64,000 nucleotides of DNA from Nereocystis luetkeana (lineage: Eukaryota > Sar > Phaeophyceae > Laminariales > Laminariaceae), in contig JARUPZ010000025.1 in the NCBI GenBank assembly GCA_031213475.1, forward strand, positions 2,368,077 through 2,432,076. The letters run 5' to 3'. The position numbers were made by a program, and so were the translations under genes. This document shows positions 1 to 11,238 of this stretch, piece after piece (positions within the stretch are counted from its first letter, which is position 1; every line of letters starts with the position of its first letter). Below the pieces are notes generated by a model. The model saw only the letters and a program-made list of their open reading frames with translations. It ran no database searches and was not told the origin of the DNA.

Positions 1-104
1 TGCAGTGCTTGCTGCATACGTGGCTACGTTGTATCTCTGTGGCGTAGCTTTGTGACCACATAACTTGTATCTCTTCTGGGATTGGAGAATCGGCACGGAC
101 ACTG

Positions 105-420
105 AGTAGGTTTAGCAGGTTGGGAGAAGGGATCTTTAGGGATGTTTTTTACTTGAAAAATGTGTAGCGTGGTCTGCACTTCGGAATCGTCGTCCGCAAC
201 TGAGAAATTTCCTGGTTCGATGCAAACTCGGCGCAGCCGCGTTTGTGGCGAGTCTTGGCCCGTTTTGGCTGCGGTTTGGGGTCAGGGTTAGGGTTAGGGT
301 TAGGGTTAGAGTCAGGGGTGGGGTTGGGTCTTCGCCCGTATCTTGATCCCAACAGGAACCAAAACACCCGAAAAGCCTACCATCCTAAAGATCCCTTCTC
401 CCAGATTGTTAAAGGTCCTC
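105..420. mobile_element. Mutator-like MITE with 9-bp target duplication
   Basis: The 316-bp insert is flanked by the direct repeat cggacactg at 96-104 and 421-429. The uninterrupted relative near 52,710 carries this 9-mer once. The ends are imperfect inverted repeats with a core of about 18 bp, gggagaagggatctttag, at 122-139 inverted at 384-401. A 9-bp target duplication with long inverted ends is the hallmark of Mutator-like elements. No transposase fits in 316 bp, so this is a non-autonomous copy. It carries a short telomere-like repeat inside. Confidence 0.8.
283..330. repeat. Telomere-like GGGTTA repeats inside the MITE
   Basis: About four units of GGGTTA, followed by degenerate G-rich variants, lie inside the Mutator-like MITE. 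The array is short and flanked by ordinary sequence, so it is not a chromosome end. Confidence 0.7.
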
Positions 421-479
421 CGGACACTGGTTGTGCTGGATGTCGACGGGTAGAAAGAACGGTTTAATGTGAAGAACAC

Positions 480-1305
480 ACACAGAGGTGATGACTGATG
501 AAGACGTATTTCCGTCGTTTTATCACTTTATTAATCTTGGGAAATATGAAATTGCTCCGCACCACCTTTAAATCTTTTTTTAGCACAAACAAGGGGTGCT
601 GGCGTTCATGTTCAGCAGAGCTGCTGTATGGCTGGACTTTATGTTTATATATATGTTGAAATAAAAGTAGGTACTACCACACCGGTTTGTAGCCGCGAGC
701 TCGCCACTACACACGAGTAGAACAGAGACGACACTGAACTCACGGCGACACCACCACCAGTATATACTGGTGTGGCCCAAAAAGATTTCAGGTGACCTGT
801 CATCAAGCGAGACGCAAAGCGTGCGCTGTCAACGATGTAGGGCCGAGTGTTCCACACTAAACCTAGTGGTTTCGTGTCAGTCAAAATATATATGTATGTG
901 TCATGAGGCAAACTTGCTGTCTGTCAAGGAATAATATTGCTGTCTCTTACCATGTAGCATATTTGGTATGACCGGTACGGACGCCATGGACGTTTATCTC
1001 ACGGGCGGAGTCGATCGATCAGCAACGAGCGGCGCTAGAATCACCTCCGCCGTCGCCACCACCTACGCCACCACCTACCTCCACAATCATCAGAACAGCC
1101 ACCACGAGCTGGCACCGCAACAGAAGAGTACTTGGTGCAGGGGTGGAAAAAAATCCGAAAAAAATGTCGCCCGTGTAGTGGTAGCACTTCTCGGAGCTTG
1201 TGGGCCGCGGGTCGAGCAGAACAACGCCTGCGTCGGGCCGGCTCCCTTCGCGCAATCAGCAGTGCGGGAAAATCTTCACGTACAACCGCGCCGACCTTGC
1301 AGCCG
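480..1305. repeat. Dispersed unit D, copy 1
   Basis: This matches 11,340-12,425 in the same orientation and order: an A/T-rich start, the phrase 'gtgctggcg', a block holding 'atcaagcgagacg', a block holding 'ggtatgaccggtacggacgc', and a block holding 'gtagtggtagcacttctcgg'. Both copies then run into the GTCCCGTCCC minisatellite. A shorter piece lies at 7,210-7,350. The open frames here are not conserved between copies, so I treat the unit as non-coding. Confidence 0.6.
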
Positions 1306-1600
1306 GTGGAAAGAAATTACAGTCACGCCCCGTCGAAGAAAATCAAAATTACCGTCCCTTCCCGCCGAGGGAAAAAATGTTTACCGTCCCGTCCCACCGA
1401 GAAAAACGATAAGAATCGTTCCGCCCCGCTGGAGAAGAAAATAATTACCGTCCCGTCCCTTCGTGAAAATATATCCCGTTGAATTTGACCGTCCCGTCAC
1501 GTCGAGAAATTGTGCACCCGCCGTGCCGTCCCTCCAACTTTTTGAGTCTTCATTTTACTGTCCCGTCCCGTCCCGCCACGATTCTCAGTCACTGTGATAA
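1305..1600. repeat. GTCCCGTCCC minisatellite
   Basis: Degenerate units of about 30-40 bp, built on 'accgtcccgtcccgccgag' followed by an A-rich spacer. The same array follows unit D copy 2 at 12,425-12,870, and a third array lies at 2,520-2,760. Long open frames read through it because the unit lacks stops in one frame. Confidence 0.75.
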
Positions 1601-1604
1601 GCCT

Positions 1605-1990
1605 TGGATTTTTCGTATCGGTGCGGTGCGGTTTGATGCGTTTAGCCGCATCGCAGCGCACCGTAGGATTTTTGCCTCTTGAAAACTGCACCGTAGGTTT
1701 TACGAAATTGAAATATGGAAACCGCGCCGAACCGCACCGTAGGATTTCGAATATAACCGAGAACCGCACCGCAGGGTTCCCGACATCTGAAAACCGAACC
1801 GAACCGCACCGAAGCATTTTTTAAGATATTATAAAACCGCAGAGGGCCGCATCGTAGGAGATATTACAGCACCGAACCGCTCCTTATTGACAACATCTGA
1901 AAAAAGCACCGAACCGCGCCTTAAGATTCCTGACTTATTTGTACCGCAAGGTAGGAATGCGATTGAAGTCGCACCGCACCGTGTACGTCA
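1605..1990. repeat. CGGTGCGGTT minisatellite, array 1
   Basis: Degenerate units of about 25-40 bp around 'aaccgcaccgtaggattt' and its variants. Further arrays of the family lie at 21,085-21,485, 22,085-22,410, 27,285-27,680, 31,610-31,870, 33,240-33,570, 60,850-61,150 and 61,965-62,335, in both orientations. Confidence 0.75.
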
Positions 1991-2519
1991 AGATACGGTG
2001 AAATAAACCGTTATATCGGTTATTTAACGGTACGGTTGTCTTGAAGCAGTAAAAAAAACGCCGTTGCATCGGCCGCGGAACGGTGCAATAGGGTCACGGT
2101 TTCGCACGGCTCATGAAGGTTTCTGCACGGTTTCTTGTCAAAACTGTTCCCGCTGGCTTGGTTGATATTATGGTATTTGATATTTTGAATATTTTTGTGG
2201 TTGAAAACCAAATAAAAAGGTCAAGTATTTGCATACTTCATTGCAGATATAAGTAAGTACCAAATGGACTTTTTTTCCCGGAATAGTTCACTTTTCTCGT
2301 TTGGTCGCGGGTCCTTTCTCTTGTTTCCTGCTGCGTGGCCCGCAAGTGGGCGGCGTGGACAGTACGGTACAACCGTTGGCTCCGGCCGGGCCCCGTGGCC
2401 CATGCATGCTCCACATGGTCAAAGCCACGTGACCCAGCAAGCAACTCAGGGGATGGCGTCCCACTTCCGAAAAGCTATCCTACCCGGATCTTCGTATTTT
2501 CCAAAGCTTATCACGGTAT

Positions 2520-2760
2520 TTCAACGGGGCGGTAACGGCGTGACGGGACGGGACGGTAACACCGCCGTCAAAATGGTCCCGCCGTCCCGTCCCGTCCCGC
2601 CGACAAAATCCCCGACCATCGTCACATACGGTCCCGTCCCGCCGATAAAATATCTCCCGTAGAAAATTACCGTCCCGTCCCGCCGTGACATCGGACAATT
2701 ACCGTCCCGTCCCGCCGTGACATCGAACAGTTACCGTCCCGTCCCGCCGATAAAATCTTT
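2520..2760. repeat. GTCCCGTCCC minisatellite, second array
   Basis: Same unit as at 1,305-1,600 and 12,425-12,870. The first part is in inverse orientation ('acgggacgggacggtaac') and the rest is forward. The sequence from 1,990 to 2,520 shows nothing I can assign. Confidence 0.7.
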
Positions 2761-3292
2761 TCCGCGAAATTATGGCCTCCGGCGGACATAACTTGCCTGT
2801 TTCCCTCCCTGCGAGATACATTCATTCGTGGCCGTCTGTTCCCATCCATTCCCACCACGAATCAAGAAAGTAATGAAATCAAATCGAGTTGTACTAAAAT
2901 TGAGTAGTAATTCTTAAAACCAGGTAACTACCAGGTAATAAATGTTATCATAATTATATAGAACTCCCATACCATTATGAATGAAATACGTATAGAACAG
3001 AAGTAGTACTAGTAATTGGTGGTAATGAGGCACGACCTCGGTAATACCTGCAGTAGTCATATCTGCGATGCATCATGCTGGGCGCATACGGATTATTTTG
3101 TATTGTTGTGCTGAACGAACGAACACGAAGGAATAACTACCACGTACGACTAATGTACTACTACTGTAGTACAGTACGCCGTCGTGGGTGCATCTCAATA
3201 ATTTTCGTAAATAAATGTTCTTGGCCTCTCCTGGCTCTTGATATGAAGAAGTACTGGATTTGGTCGTGTGCATCCTGGTTTCCATCTCGAAC

Positions 3293-4140
3293 TCCGGCAT
3301 AAAAATTTGAAGACGAAATCTGCACTGCTGTACCACAGAACTTGTATCTCTCATCAGGGATTGAGGAATCGGCACGGACACTGCTGTGGTGCTGGATGTC
3401 GATGGGTAGAAAGAGTCAAGAACACACAACACTCGACATGTTTTGTCCAGAAGAGTGTTTTCTGGTTGAAATTCAGCACAATAAAAATCTGCATCTCACA
3501 TGTTTTGTCCAACAGAAAGAGTTTTTTTTTCGCAACAGGTGTCACCACAACTTAAATTGGACTGATGTACGACATCTACAGCAGCAGTGCGCCTCCCATA
3601 CCATAACAGCAGCAGCAGCACCAGTAGTAGCAGTAGGTCACACGAGGCCAGGGTCAGCGTCGCCGTACGCTCGGCTTGTCGGTCTAACCCTTGCACCCTT
3701 TGTACGCGTACATATACACACACGTACTGTAGTACGTACCCTGCACTCGTTTTTTTCATGTTTCCTGCTTCCCACCTCGAAAGTCGGCATAATATTTTCG
3801 AGACGACAACACGAACATGGCATGCCCAACAAGAGCTTCTCGTAGCAGGTGCCACAACTACTGCTGCTGTGCAACATCTACATCATCAGAGCTTCTCCAG
3901 CAGCAAAACAGCAGCAGCAGTAGCAGTAGGATCCACGAGGCCAGGGTCAGCGTCGCAGTACGCTCGACTTCTGCCCTTTGTACACCGTACTCGATGTTGT
4001 GTGTGTGGTTCCTGATTCCACCCTCATAATTTGAAGACGAAATATCCGCAACCTCTGATACGACATACATGTATCCAACAGAGGTTCTTGAGCAGGTGCC
4101 ACCACTACTACTGACTGCTGTACAACTACAGCAGATCTTC
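3293..4140 (+). repeat. ~250-290 bp tandem repeat, three units
   Basis: Three diverged units each hold a 'gcaggtgccac'-like segment, a CAG/GTAGTAG-rich segment, 'cacgaggccagggtcagcgt' (units one and two), and a 'gaagacgaaat' or 'cgagacgaca' segment. The same order is visible in the inverted copy at 29,520-30,360. Confidence 0.55.
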
Positions 4141-4324
4141 TCCTGTTTCTCCGTCCCCTCGTCAGTAGGAGGGTAGCCCTGACAAGATCACTTGCAGCAC
4201 ATGGCTTGAACGTTGCTGTGGACAGACAGGCGAAGTCTGCCTATGACTACTCGTAGTTGGGTTTCGTTAGTTATTACCAGGTACGTACGTAAGTAGAAGA
4301 AAGAGCTAAAAAAATAAAGCCGTC

Positions 4325-4545
4325 TGCCTGCTGCTGTGGACAGGCCCAGTCTGCCTGCTGTTCGGTGCTGCGGACAGGCTCAATCTTCCTGCTGTGGATA
4401 GGCCCAGTCTTCCTGCTGTGGATAGGCCCAGTCTGCCTGCTGTAGACAGGCCCAGTCTGCCTGCTGTGGACAAGCATAGTCTGCCTGCTGTGGGCAGGCA
4501 CAGTGTGCATGCTGTGGACAGGCGCAGTCTGCCTGCTGTTGGCAA
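4325..4545 (+). repeat. 24-bp VNTR, about nine units
   Basis: The unit is close to 'ctgcctgctgtggacaggcc' plus 'cagt' (24 bp). The inverted copy is at 29,120-29,345. Because 24 is a multiple of three, open frames with an eight-residue repeat appear on both strands. They are not evidence of a gene. Confidence 0.85.
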
Positions 4546-4767
4546 AGGCACAAAAACCGTTATGATTTTGTATTTTGAACACGGCCCAGCACAGACGTGC
4601 CTACACACTTTGCCGCACCTAGCTCGACGAACTGTGAACGATTTTCCACCCCACCAGGACGACAAAGTGTCTTGCGTGTCTGTGCGTGCACAGAGCCCGC
4701 CGGGACTGGATTTGGTGGCGTGTGCGTCGAGCACGGTGGTGAAAGGTGGACCAAAAAAATGTTGGAT

Positions 4768-4922
<155 letters not shown>

Positions 4923-5000
4923 AAATCAAAACAGGCACCCTACCCTCGTACCCGAGCCGTTATGAAGAGGCTTTTTTTTTACTTGGTTAAAAACCAGGGT

Positions 5001-5545
5001 ACACACGTGGCCAATCGGCTACCACCAAACACCCTCTGGAGGGCAAGATATATTACCCTTTGGAGGGTGCCCAAAAATGGGCTATACTATCGTGCGGTAA
5101 ATTTTAGGCCCACCACACCGACGTACAGAGTGGTCGGCCGCGCACGCTCTGGAGGCCGACGTCACAACAAAAACCCTCTGGCGGGCAGAATATCTTTCCC
5201 TCTGGAGGGTGACCAAAATTGGGCGATACTACGGTGCGGTAAATTTTAGACCCACCACTCCGACGTACAGAGTGGTCGGCCGCGCACGCTCTGGAGGCCG
5301 GCATCACAGTAGAAACCCTCTGGAGGGCAGAATATCTTTTCCTGTGGAGGGTGCCCAAAATTGGGTGACACTATCGCGCGGCAATTTTCAGACCCACCAC
5401 ATCGACGTACAGAGTTTTCCGGCGCGCACGCTGTGGAGGCTGACGCCACCCCCCAAAACCCTCTGAAGGGTATGCGACCGTACCCGCTGGAGGGTGCCCA
5501 AAAAAGGGCGACCCTACAGTGCAGTCGAAAACGCACCCACCACAC
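5001..5545. repeat. 142-bp satellite built on CCCTCTGGAGGG palindromes
   Basis: About four units. The anchor 'tggagggtg' recurs at 5,061, 5,203, 5,345 and 5,488, a spacing of 142-143 bp. Each unit holds two near-palindromes of the CCCTCTGGAGGG type and a 'gacgtacagagtggtcggcc' block. The array starts with 'acacgtggccaatcggctac', which recurs inverted at the end of the satellite near 11,238. Confidence 0.85.
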
Positions 5546-6003
5546 CGACATCTAGTGGGTTTGTACGGTGAACCGCCACAAGACGCTGACAGTCATACGC
5601 GCCCCCTGTATTTATAGATATGCGGAAACAGTACACATTGTTGCATCGAATATTTTGCTTTATATTATGAATCTACTACATGTTTGCTCAATCCAACTGG
5701 CCCTGTGTGGACAGTTGTTTACACACGATGTCCTATATCTGCCACGCCTTTCGAGACTATTATACGCCATACAAACACCGGTTGCGGGCATGTAATGTAC
5801 AACAATGTGTACAGTATGTCGACCGTGCGGCGTGGTACCCGCCTAACCTACCCCTTGCGTGTCCGTCTGCCTCCTCCCTGCTCAATGCATCTACGTGCAT
5901 ATGCTTCGGGGAAGCCCGTGCCTCTCTTTGACGAGTTCTAAACCAATGCGCCACGATGAGGCAACAGTATAACAACTCCCCACATGTCGTGGTTGAGCGA
6001 GTA
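5546..6003. other. No recognisable feature
   Basis: Mixed-composition sequence. The overlapping frames at 5,680-5,941 on both strands have no family resemblance, so nothing is assigned. Confidence 0.4.
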
Positions 6004-6882
6004 TCATACGTAATTCACAAATATTAGTAACCCCCCTGTCTTGAGCTTTCGCCGACAAACAATTCCAATATAGGCAGCAGCCAGACACAGAGATGTGGAT
6101 ATTGAAATTCCCAGCATGAACTGGCCAGAATACAAAAACGAAGACGGTATCATCATTCGAACACAAGAGGGGGCATCACATTGTGGCAACCTGTGTGAGC
6201 TAAACACGCGCTTTGAACAAAACACACCCTGCGGGCACTGCAACGGAACAGAGATGGCGCAGCCACTACACATGGGTCAGGGACATCCCAACAAAATTAC
6301 TCACACCTGCCACCATCGAGCACGGGAAAACAACGAATATGAACGCAATCCAATAGATAGAAAACAGACATGCCCTGATGCTCTGATCCCCCCCTCCCCC
6401 CGACTAATCAGAATCCTAGTAATCATCCACGACTGTTCAGGCGCCAGCCGCCTCACCCCCTTCCCCCCTCCTTGTCGTCTATGGCTGAAAGGCCGTAACC
6501 TACACAATAAGAGTCTTCGTCCATGGCAGGTTATCCCCGCGAGTGGAGGTTTCTTCGACCAGGCCCCGGTGATCGTCATCGCAACAGCTGTCTTGGCTAT
6601 AGCCCTCGCCATCGCTACTCCTCCTGCCTGTGGATTCCTCTGAATTTCCTCCGTGTCGTCGACGGGGCCACTCTGACTTCTATGAGCTCTTGTTTTCAAC
6701 CTGCCGTCGCCGTCGGTTGATGGCTGTGGCTCATCGTCATCGGTTCTACCTGAAATATGGTACGTGGGCCGGGCCGAATATGTGCGAGTGCAATCAAGAG
6801 TACATAGTCGACGTTTGGGAGAATGCAACGGAATTGAGTTGGGTCGTCGCAACTTCAATAACTGGCACGGTATAGTTCTCAA
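6004..6882 (-). CDS. Possible decayed or spliced gene, unknown product
   Basis: Two minus-strand open frames lie next to each other. The downstream one (6,004-6,273) ends with a plausible single membrane helix (core FMLGISISTSLCLAAAYIGI) followed by basic residues. The upstream one (6,301-6,882, 193 codons) has an acidic, Ser/Thr-rich middle and a basic end. They could be exons of one gene, but I cannot show splice sites that join them, and overlapping plus-strand frames of similar length exist. No family recognised. The locus lies inside the palindrome-satellite block. Confidence 0.2.
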
Positions 6883-7767
6883 ATGGGATGCGGAAAATCC
6901 TGGCCGACCTCTAGCTACGTAGCTTTATCTACGTGGTACATATTTCAAAAAGGGCTGTGACCAAAATCAGGTACGTATACCTGGCGATTTTTGGGCCAAA
7001 ATCAGTTACATACAAAAACCAAGTACAAAACGCGAGGCACAATCGGCGTTTAGCCCATGGAGATCTATATAAAAACACCTGCGCCTCAACATATATAGCG
7101 TGTGGCCTCCCAAATCTGAATTATTTCGTTTTATTTAGGTTATAGGTTATAGAAAACAACAGAGTACACATCATAACAACTGAAGTACATCGTACACCGA
7201 AGATATCAGGAGTAAAACGTGCGCTGTCAAGGATGTAGGGCCGATGTTCCAAACTAAAACCTAACAGGTACTGTACCACAGTAGTTTGGTGTCAGTCGAG
7301 GCATGTCGAGGCAAAGTTGCTGTCCGTCAAGGGGTGAAAATGCGGTCTCCTGACATACTTGCCGTACACCCCAAAGAAGGAAAAACGGAATCACCGTGCG
7401 ACATGTATGCATAAATACGTACGTACTACTGGTACGTACAAGCACAGAGCGTTCGAGTGTACGCACGAATGTGTACTTAAGTACGAGTTTCTACACAAGA
7501 ATTGTGCAACCGATGGACCACACACGCATACGCGGAGAAAAAACTGTGTACGTATGGCCCCTATCATTGGTTCAAAATAGGCCCAAATCAGTTGAACGTT
7601 GAAAGCTAGACAGAGTACTTGTAGATAAATCGGGTAAACCCTCGACCAATTCGAACCAAAATCAGTGACGATGTCAGTCTGGCCAATAGCAGGGCTCCTG
7701 GCGTGTGTTTTGAACTTGTTCCTGGTATAATTGATTTTGGCCTAAAAATGACCAGGTATACCTGATT

Positions 7768-8410
7768 TTGGCTAAAACTCTTTCTAAAACAAGTTCCAAC
7801 AGTGGTCAACTGCTTGTACAGCAGCGGTGGCGACATGCACTCACCGAGGAGATAAGGGCAGAGACAGAGGCAGAAAGTTGCCACGGCGTCCGCCTCTTCG
7901 CCGATGTAGGTTGCACGTCTGTTTGGAAGGTTGAACGCAAGCCGGCCTTTCCTGAAAGCGAACAGACGCAGCATCTGCCACACCAAAAAAAATACCTGGT
8001 ACACAATACGGATAGCATTCAGCGTAAGAAGGATGCAAAACAACCACAAGAACATGTTTACGTCGATGAGGTGTTTGGCACTCTCGACGCCGACATGGCC
8101 ATCGGGATAAACCGCCTGCAGATAATCACTCCCCAACTGCACGCTACAGGGGTAGCGCTATGCGGTTGAACTGCTGTATGTAGTTGAAAAACCTTTAATG
8201 GGCGAGACAGAAAAGTAGAGTATCCGTGGCAGAAGTCTACCAGACAAATCCAGCAGTACAACAGCACAGCAGTACCCGTAGGACTGAGACACAGAGAAAT
8301 CCCACGAACGTCCAAGGCTCTTCAGTGCACGTAGCTTCAAAACGGCTGTATGTGTAGCAGATAGCATTGGAGTTGTTGTAGATCTGCATGGCCTATTATA
8401 CACACATGGC
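7768..8410 (-). CDS. Possible membrane protein exons
   Basis: The minus-strand frame from 8,155 down to about 7,790 reads like a protein. An acidic/polar lead is followed by a hydrophobic stretch, MFLWLFCILLTLNAIRIVYQ, then basic residues, an acidic loop and a Cys-rich hydrophobic segment. It has no ATG near its 5' edge, and an in-frame TAG lies just upstream, so it would have to be an internal exon; 'ctacccctgtag' is a possible acceptor. A second open frame upstream (8,158-8,410) also has a hydrophobic core. The family is not recognised. The alternative is chance open frames. Confidence 0.28.
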
Positions 8411-8469
8411 ACCAAATGAGACCAGGATGCCAGGTGGGCGTTCGGCGGTTCCTGCGGAGGGTTGATCAT

Positions 8470-9110
8470 ATTTCTGCGCTTCCAAGCGGGAGTAGGGTGT
8501 CAAATGGGATGGGTCAAATGACCAAATGGGAAAATACAAGGTGATGTAACATATACGTGCCAAGCTACTGCTGAAAAAAAAAAAGTTAACCCTTTTAGAA
8601 CCGCAGTCCCGTTTTGGGGACAAACCACTCAAATTTCAAGTTTGCACGTACGTAAATTTTTCTCCGCTGGTGGCTGGAGAGTACCAGGATGTACGTACGT
8701 GAAAAAAATCAAAGTTCAAAATTCAAAAATGCAGCCCGTTTGGGTTTTTTAATGGATGCCGTGGAGCATGAAAAACTCGTACAACATGTATTTCTGAACC
8801 TCCAAGTGGGAGCCGGGTGTCGAATGGGGTGGGCCCACTGCGGGGTCAAAGTACCAAATAAATGGGCAAACACCAGGTGATGCCTAACATACGTATCATA
8901 CAAACAAACGTACTGCACAAAAAATCTCCGCTTGTGGATGTAGAGTACAGCAGTACCAGGATGGATGTACACATATACGTACCAGGTGCGTAATACTCGT
9001 ACGAAAAAAAGATGCTCGAAGTTCAAAATTCGAAATGCAGCCCGTTGGGTCTTTAAATTTATGCCGTGGGGTAAAAAAAAAACTTGTACAACAGGTACAC
9101 CAGCAGGGCA
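8470..9110 (+). repeat. ~310-bp tandem duplication
   Basis: Two diverged units follow each other. Each holds a 'gggtgtc' plus 'aatggg' segment, a 'caggtgatg' or 'aaggtgatg' segment, a 'gtaccaggatg' segment and 'gttcaaaattc' with 'atgcagcccgtt'. No gene is supported in either unit. Confidence 0.65.
8586..8640 (+). mobile_element. Half of a short TIR element (TTAACCCTTTTAG family)
   Basis: The stretch 'ttaacccttttagaaccgca' and the following 'gtcccgttttggggacaa' match the left arm of the ~105-bp element inside the LINE at 49,918-50,022. The right arm is not present here. Confidence 0.5.
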
Positions 9111-9251
9111 TCACAAAATGAAGAGCGCAGCAGTGATCTACTTGCTGCTGTGGGTCTAACAAGAGGGATAGAATTAGGTGGCGAGAAGGAAATCTGGTAG
9201 CATCGCTCCGATTGGCTAGGAGAGCTATCACTGATCAGACGTACAAAAAGC

Positions 9252-9941
9252 GTGACCCCCTTGTACGATACCACAGCCGCAGTATCACGAGTAGTAATAG
9301 TTGAGACAGGGGGACCCACTGCTGTATATATCACGCGGTCCACTCCAAGCTATGATGTGTTGCCCACCCACAAGGAAAGTAGCATTCGAGTACTCTCACC
9401 TTGGGATAGCTGCCATCAACGCTGTCGCTGGTCGTCTAGTCCATGGAGAGAGCTGTCCTCTCCAGCTCTCCAGTCTCGTCCATTTCGAAAAAGGCTTCTG
9501 TTTTGGAGGGACGCTCGCGTACTGTACCTGGTACCTGGTAGTTGTATTTCAAATTGTCGGCCTAGGTGCCCCTCCACGCCCTCACCCACAGCGTTTCGAC
9601 TCAATGATTTCACATGCTCAGAGCTACGAGTATATGCGATGGGAATGTGTATATCGCCTGTAATCGCTTGCTGCGAGTGCTGCCATCGGCAAGAGCTGTG
9701 GCGTGCAGCGTGTGGCTTCAACGGACTGGCGGTTTTTGAGGGTTTCGAAATGCTTGTGAAGCTTGTTTTCATAGGGGTTGAAGTAACGTATTTTGAAGAA
9801 AAAAAAACTGGCCGCTGGATACAGGCTGCCGCTGTGCAGCGGTATGTGTGTATGTGCGGTCTGGACCCGGGGCGTATAGTACGCGACATGTGTCGAGAAT
9901 CAAGTAGTCAAGAATTCAGGCTGAAATATTTCGAGATATAA
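9252..9941 (+). CDS. Open frame of 229 codons, unknown
   Basis: A stop-free frame with no ATG near its start. It has a Cys-rich middle and an ordinary-looking C-terminal third. A 120-codon frame overlaps on the same strand and a 157-codon frame on the other, so coding is not established. It lies inside the palindrome-satellite block. No family recognised. Confidence 0.15.
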   Translation: MTPLYDTTAAVSRVVIVETGGPTAVYITRSTPSYDVLPTHKESSIRVLSPWDSCHQRCRWSSSPWRELSSPALQSRPFRKRLLFWRDARVLYLVPGSCISNCRPRCPSTPSPTAFRLNDFTCSELRVYAMGMCISPVIACCECCHRQELWRAACGFNGLAVFEGFEMLVKLVFIGVEVTYFEEKKTGRWIQAAAVQRYVCMCGLDPGRIVRDMCRESSSQEFRLKYFEI

Positions 9942-9996
9942 GGAATCGCAGCGAAGGGTTTGTGCTCAGGCAGAAACGCCATTCTATAGGCTGTCT

Positions 9997-10254
9997 ATGC
10001 TCGATGTTCGCATCACAATTCGCGAGCCTTGGCCAGAAAAGGATCGCGTTGTTACTGGTGTATACGCCACGGCCACCCCATGTCCTGTAATGCTCAATTC
10101 GCAAGCGCCGGAGGGTTCGTCAAGCAAGACACTGGGAGGTAATTTGGATAATTTCCGTCCAAAGAAAGGCTCGAGCAAGCCACGAATCACTCAAGGGAGG
10201 GCAGGTGCAGCCAGCCTCACACGCGTGCGCAATCTCAATGCCTCTGGTGGGTAG
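9997..10254 (+). CDS. Small open frame of 85 codons, unknown
   Basis: Opens with ATG and ends just before the 230-bp satellite. The product would be basic and Gly/Ser-rich toward the end. It is not recognised and may be chance. A 68-codon frame overlaps on the other strand. Confidence 0.15.
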   Translation: MLDVRITIREPWPEKDRVVTGVYATATPCPVMLNSQAPEGSSSKTLGGNLDNFRPKKGSSKPRITQGRAGAASLTRVRNLNASGG

Positions 10255-10299
10255 CATGTTGTTCCACCTTCAGCGGGTGCAATGTCAATGTGCCTCCAG

Positions 10300-11238
10300 A
10301 GGCTGCCCATTCTCATAGACCTCCACCGGAGCAACTATTTCCCACGGCGCTCCAGAGCGAACGGCACGCAAACACTCTAGAGGCTAGCATTTAGTAGAGA
10401 CCTCCAGCCGTCGCATCAGAAAAGAGCTCCCTCTACAGGGGCGAAACCCTAAACAATCGCCAACGCGCTCTGGAGGGTGAAATGCCGACCCCCCTCCAGA
10501 GTTTTCAATATAAACCCCTCTAGAGGGTTGAAACGGTCATTACCCTCCTCCGGAACAAACCTGCCGCACGGCCCTCCAGCGGTATATACACAGCCCACTC
10601 TAGAGGCTAGCATTTAGTAGAGACCTCCAGCCGTCGCATCAGAAAAGAGCTCCCTCTAGAGGGGCGAAACCTCATACCCTAGACAATCGCCAACGCGCTC
10701 TGGAGGGTGAAATGCCGACCCCCCTCCAGAGTTTTCAATATAAACCTCTCTAGAGGGTTGAAACGGTCATTACCCTCCTCCGGAACAAACCTGCCGCACG
10801 GCCCTCCAGCGGTATATACACAGCCCACTCTAGAGGCTAGCATTTAGTAGAGACCTCCAGCCGTCGCATCAGAAAAGAGCTCCCTCTAGAGGGGCGAAAA
10901 TTCAAACCCTAGACAATGGCCAACGCGCTCTGGAGGGTGAAATGCCGACCCCCCTCCAGAGTTTTCAATACAAACCCCTCTAGAGGGTTGAAATGGCCAT
11001 TGCCCTCCTCCGGAACAAACCTGCCGCACGGCCCTCCAGCGGTATATAGACAGCCCACTCTAGAGGCTAGCGCACATGACAAGCCTGTACAGGGTACCAA
11101 TGGAAACAAAATCCCTCTAGAGGGCGAAAGGCCTGACCCTCCAAGCCTCAAACACCCTCTGGAGGGTGGCCACGCCCTCTGGAGGGTCAAATTGTTCCCT
11201 GGAGGGTTTTTGGGGGTAGCCGATTGGCCACGTGTGTA
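10300..11238. repeat. ~230-bp satellite built on CCCTCTAGAGGG palindromes
   Basis: Three near-identical units, with 'cactctagaggctagc' at 10,373, 10,596, 10,826 and 11,056 (spacing 223, 230, 230), and diverged flanking units. Each unit has several CTCTAGAG or CTCTGGAG palindromes. The array ends at 11,238 in the inverse of the sequence that starts the 142-bp satellite at 5,001. The 123-codon and 93-codon open frames here are repeat translations. Confidence 0.9.

Larger units (their letters stand above)
1..479 (+). mobile_element. LINE 3'-end fragment, split by a MITE
   Basis: Bases 1-104 and 421-479 together match the last ~190 bases of the LINE ending near 52,775: the same run from the region before 'acttgtatctct' through 'ggtagaaagaacggttta' to an AC-rich end. 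The fragment has no coding sequence and is a 5'-truncated LINE copy. It is broken by the element at 105-420. Related copies lie at 11,577-11,745 (minus), 48,420-48,660, 48,842-49,337 and 55,805-56,340 (minus). Confidence 0.7.

Noticed and set aside
283-330. Chromosome end
   Set aside because: Only about four GGGTTA units, enclosed in a MITE and followed by more than 60 kb of sequence.
5001-5545. CRISPR array
   Set aside because: Whole 142-bp units repeat with no short repeat/unique spacer pattern, and the context is eukaryotic.
6095-6643. 182-codon plus-strand frame
   Set aside because: Overlaps the minus-strand frames. Composition is mixed and no motif is present. I could not prefer it.
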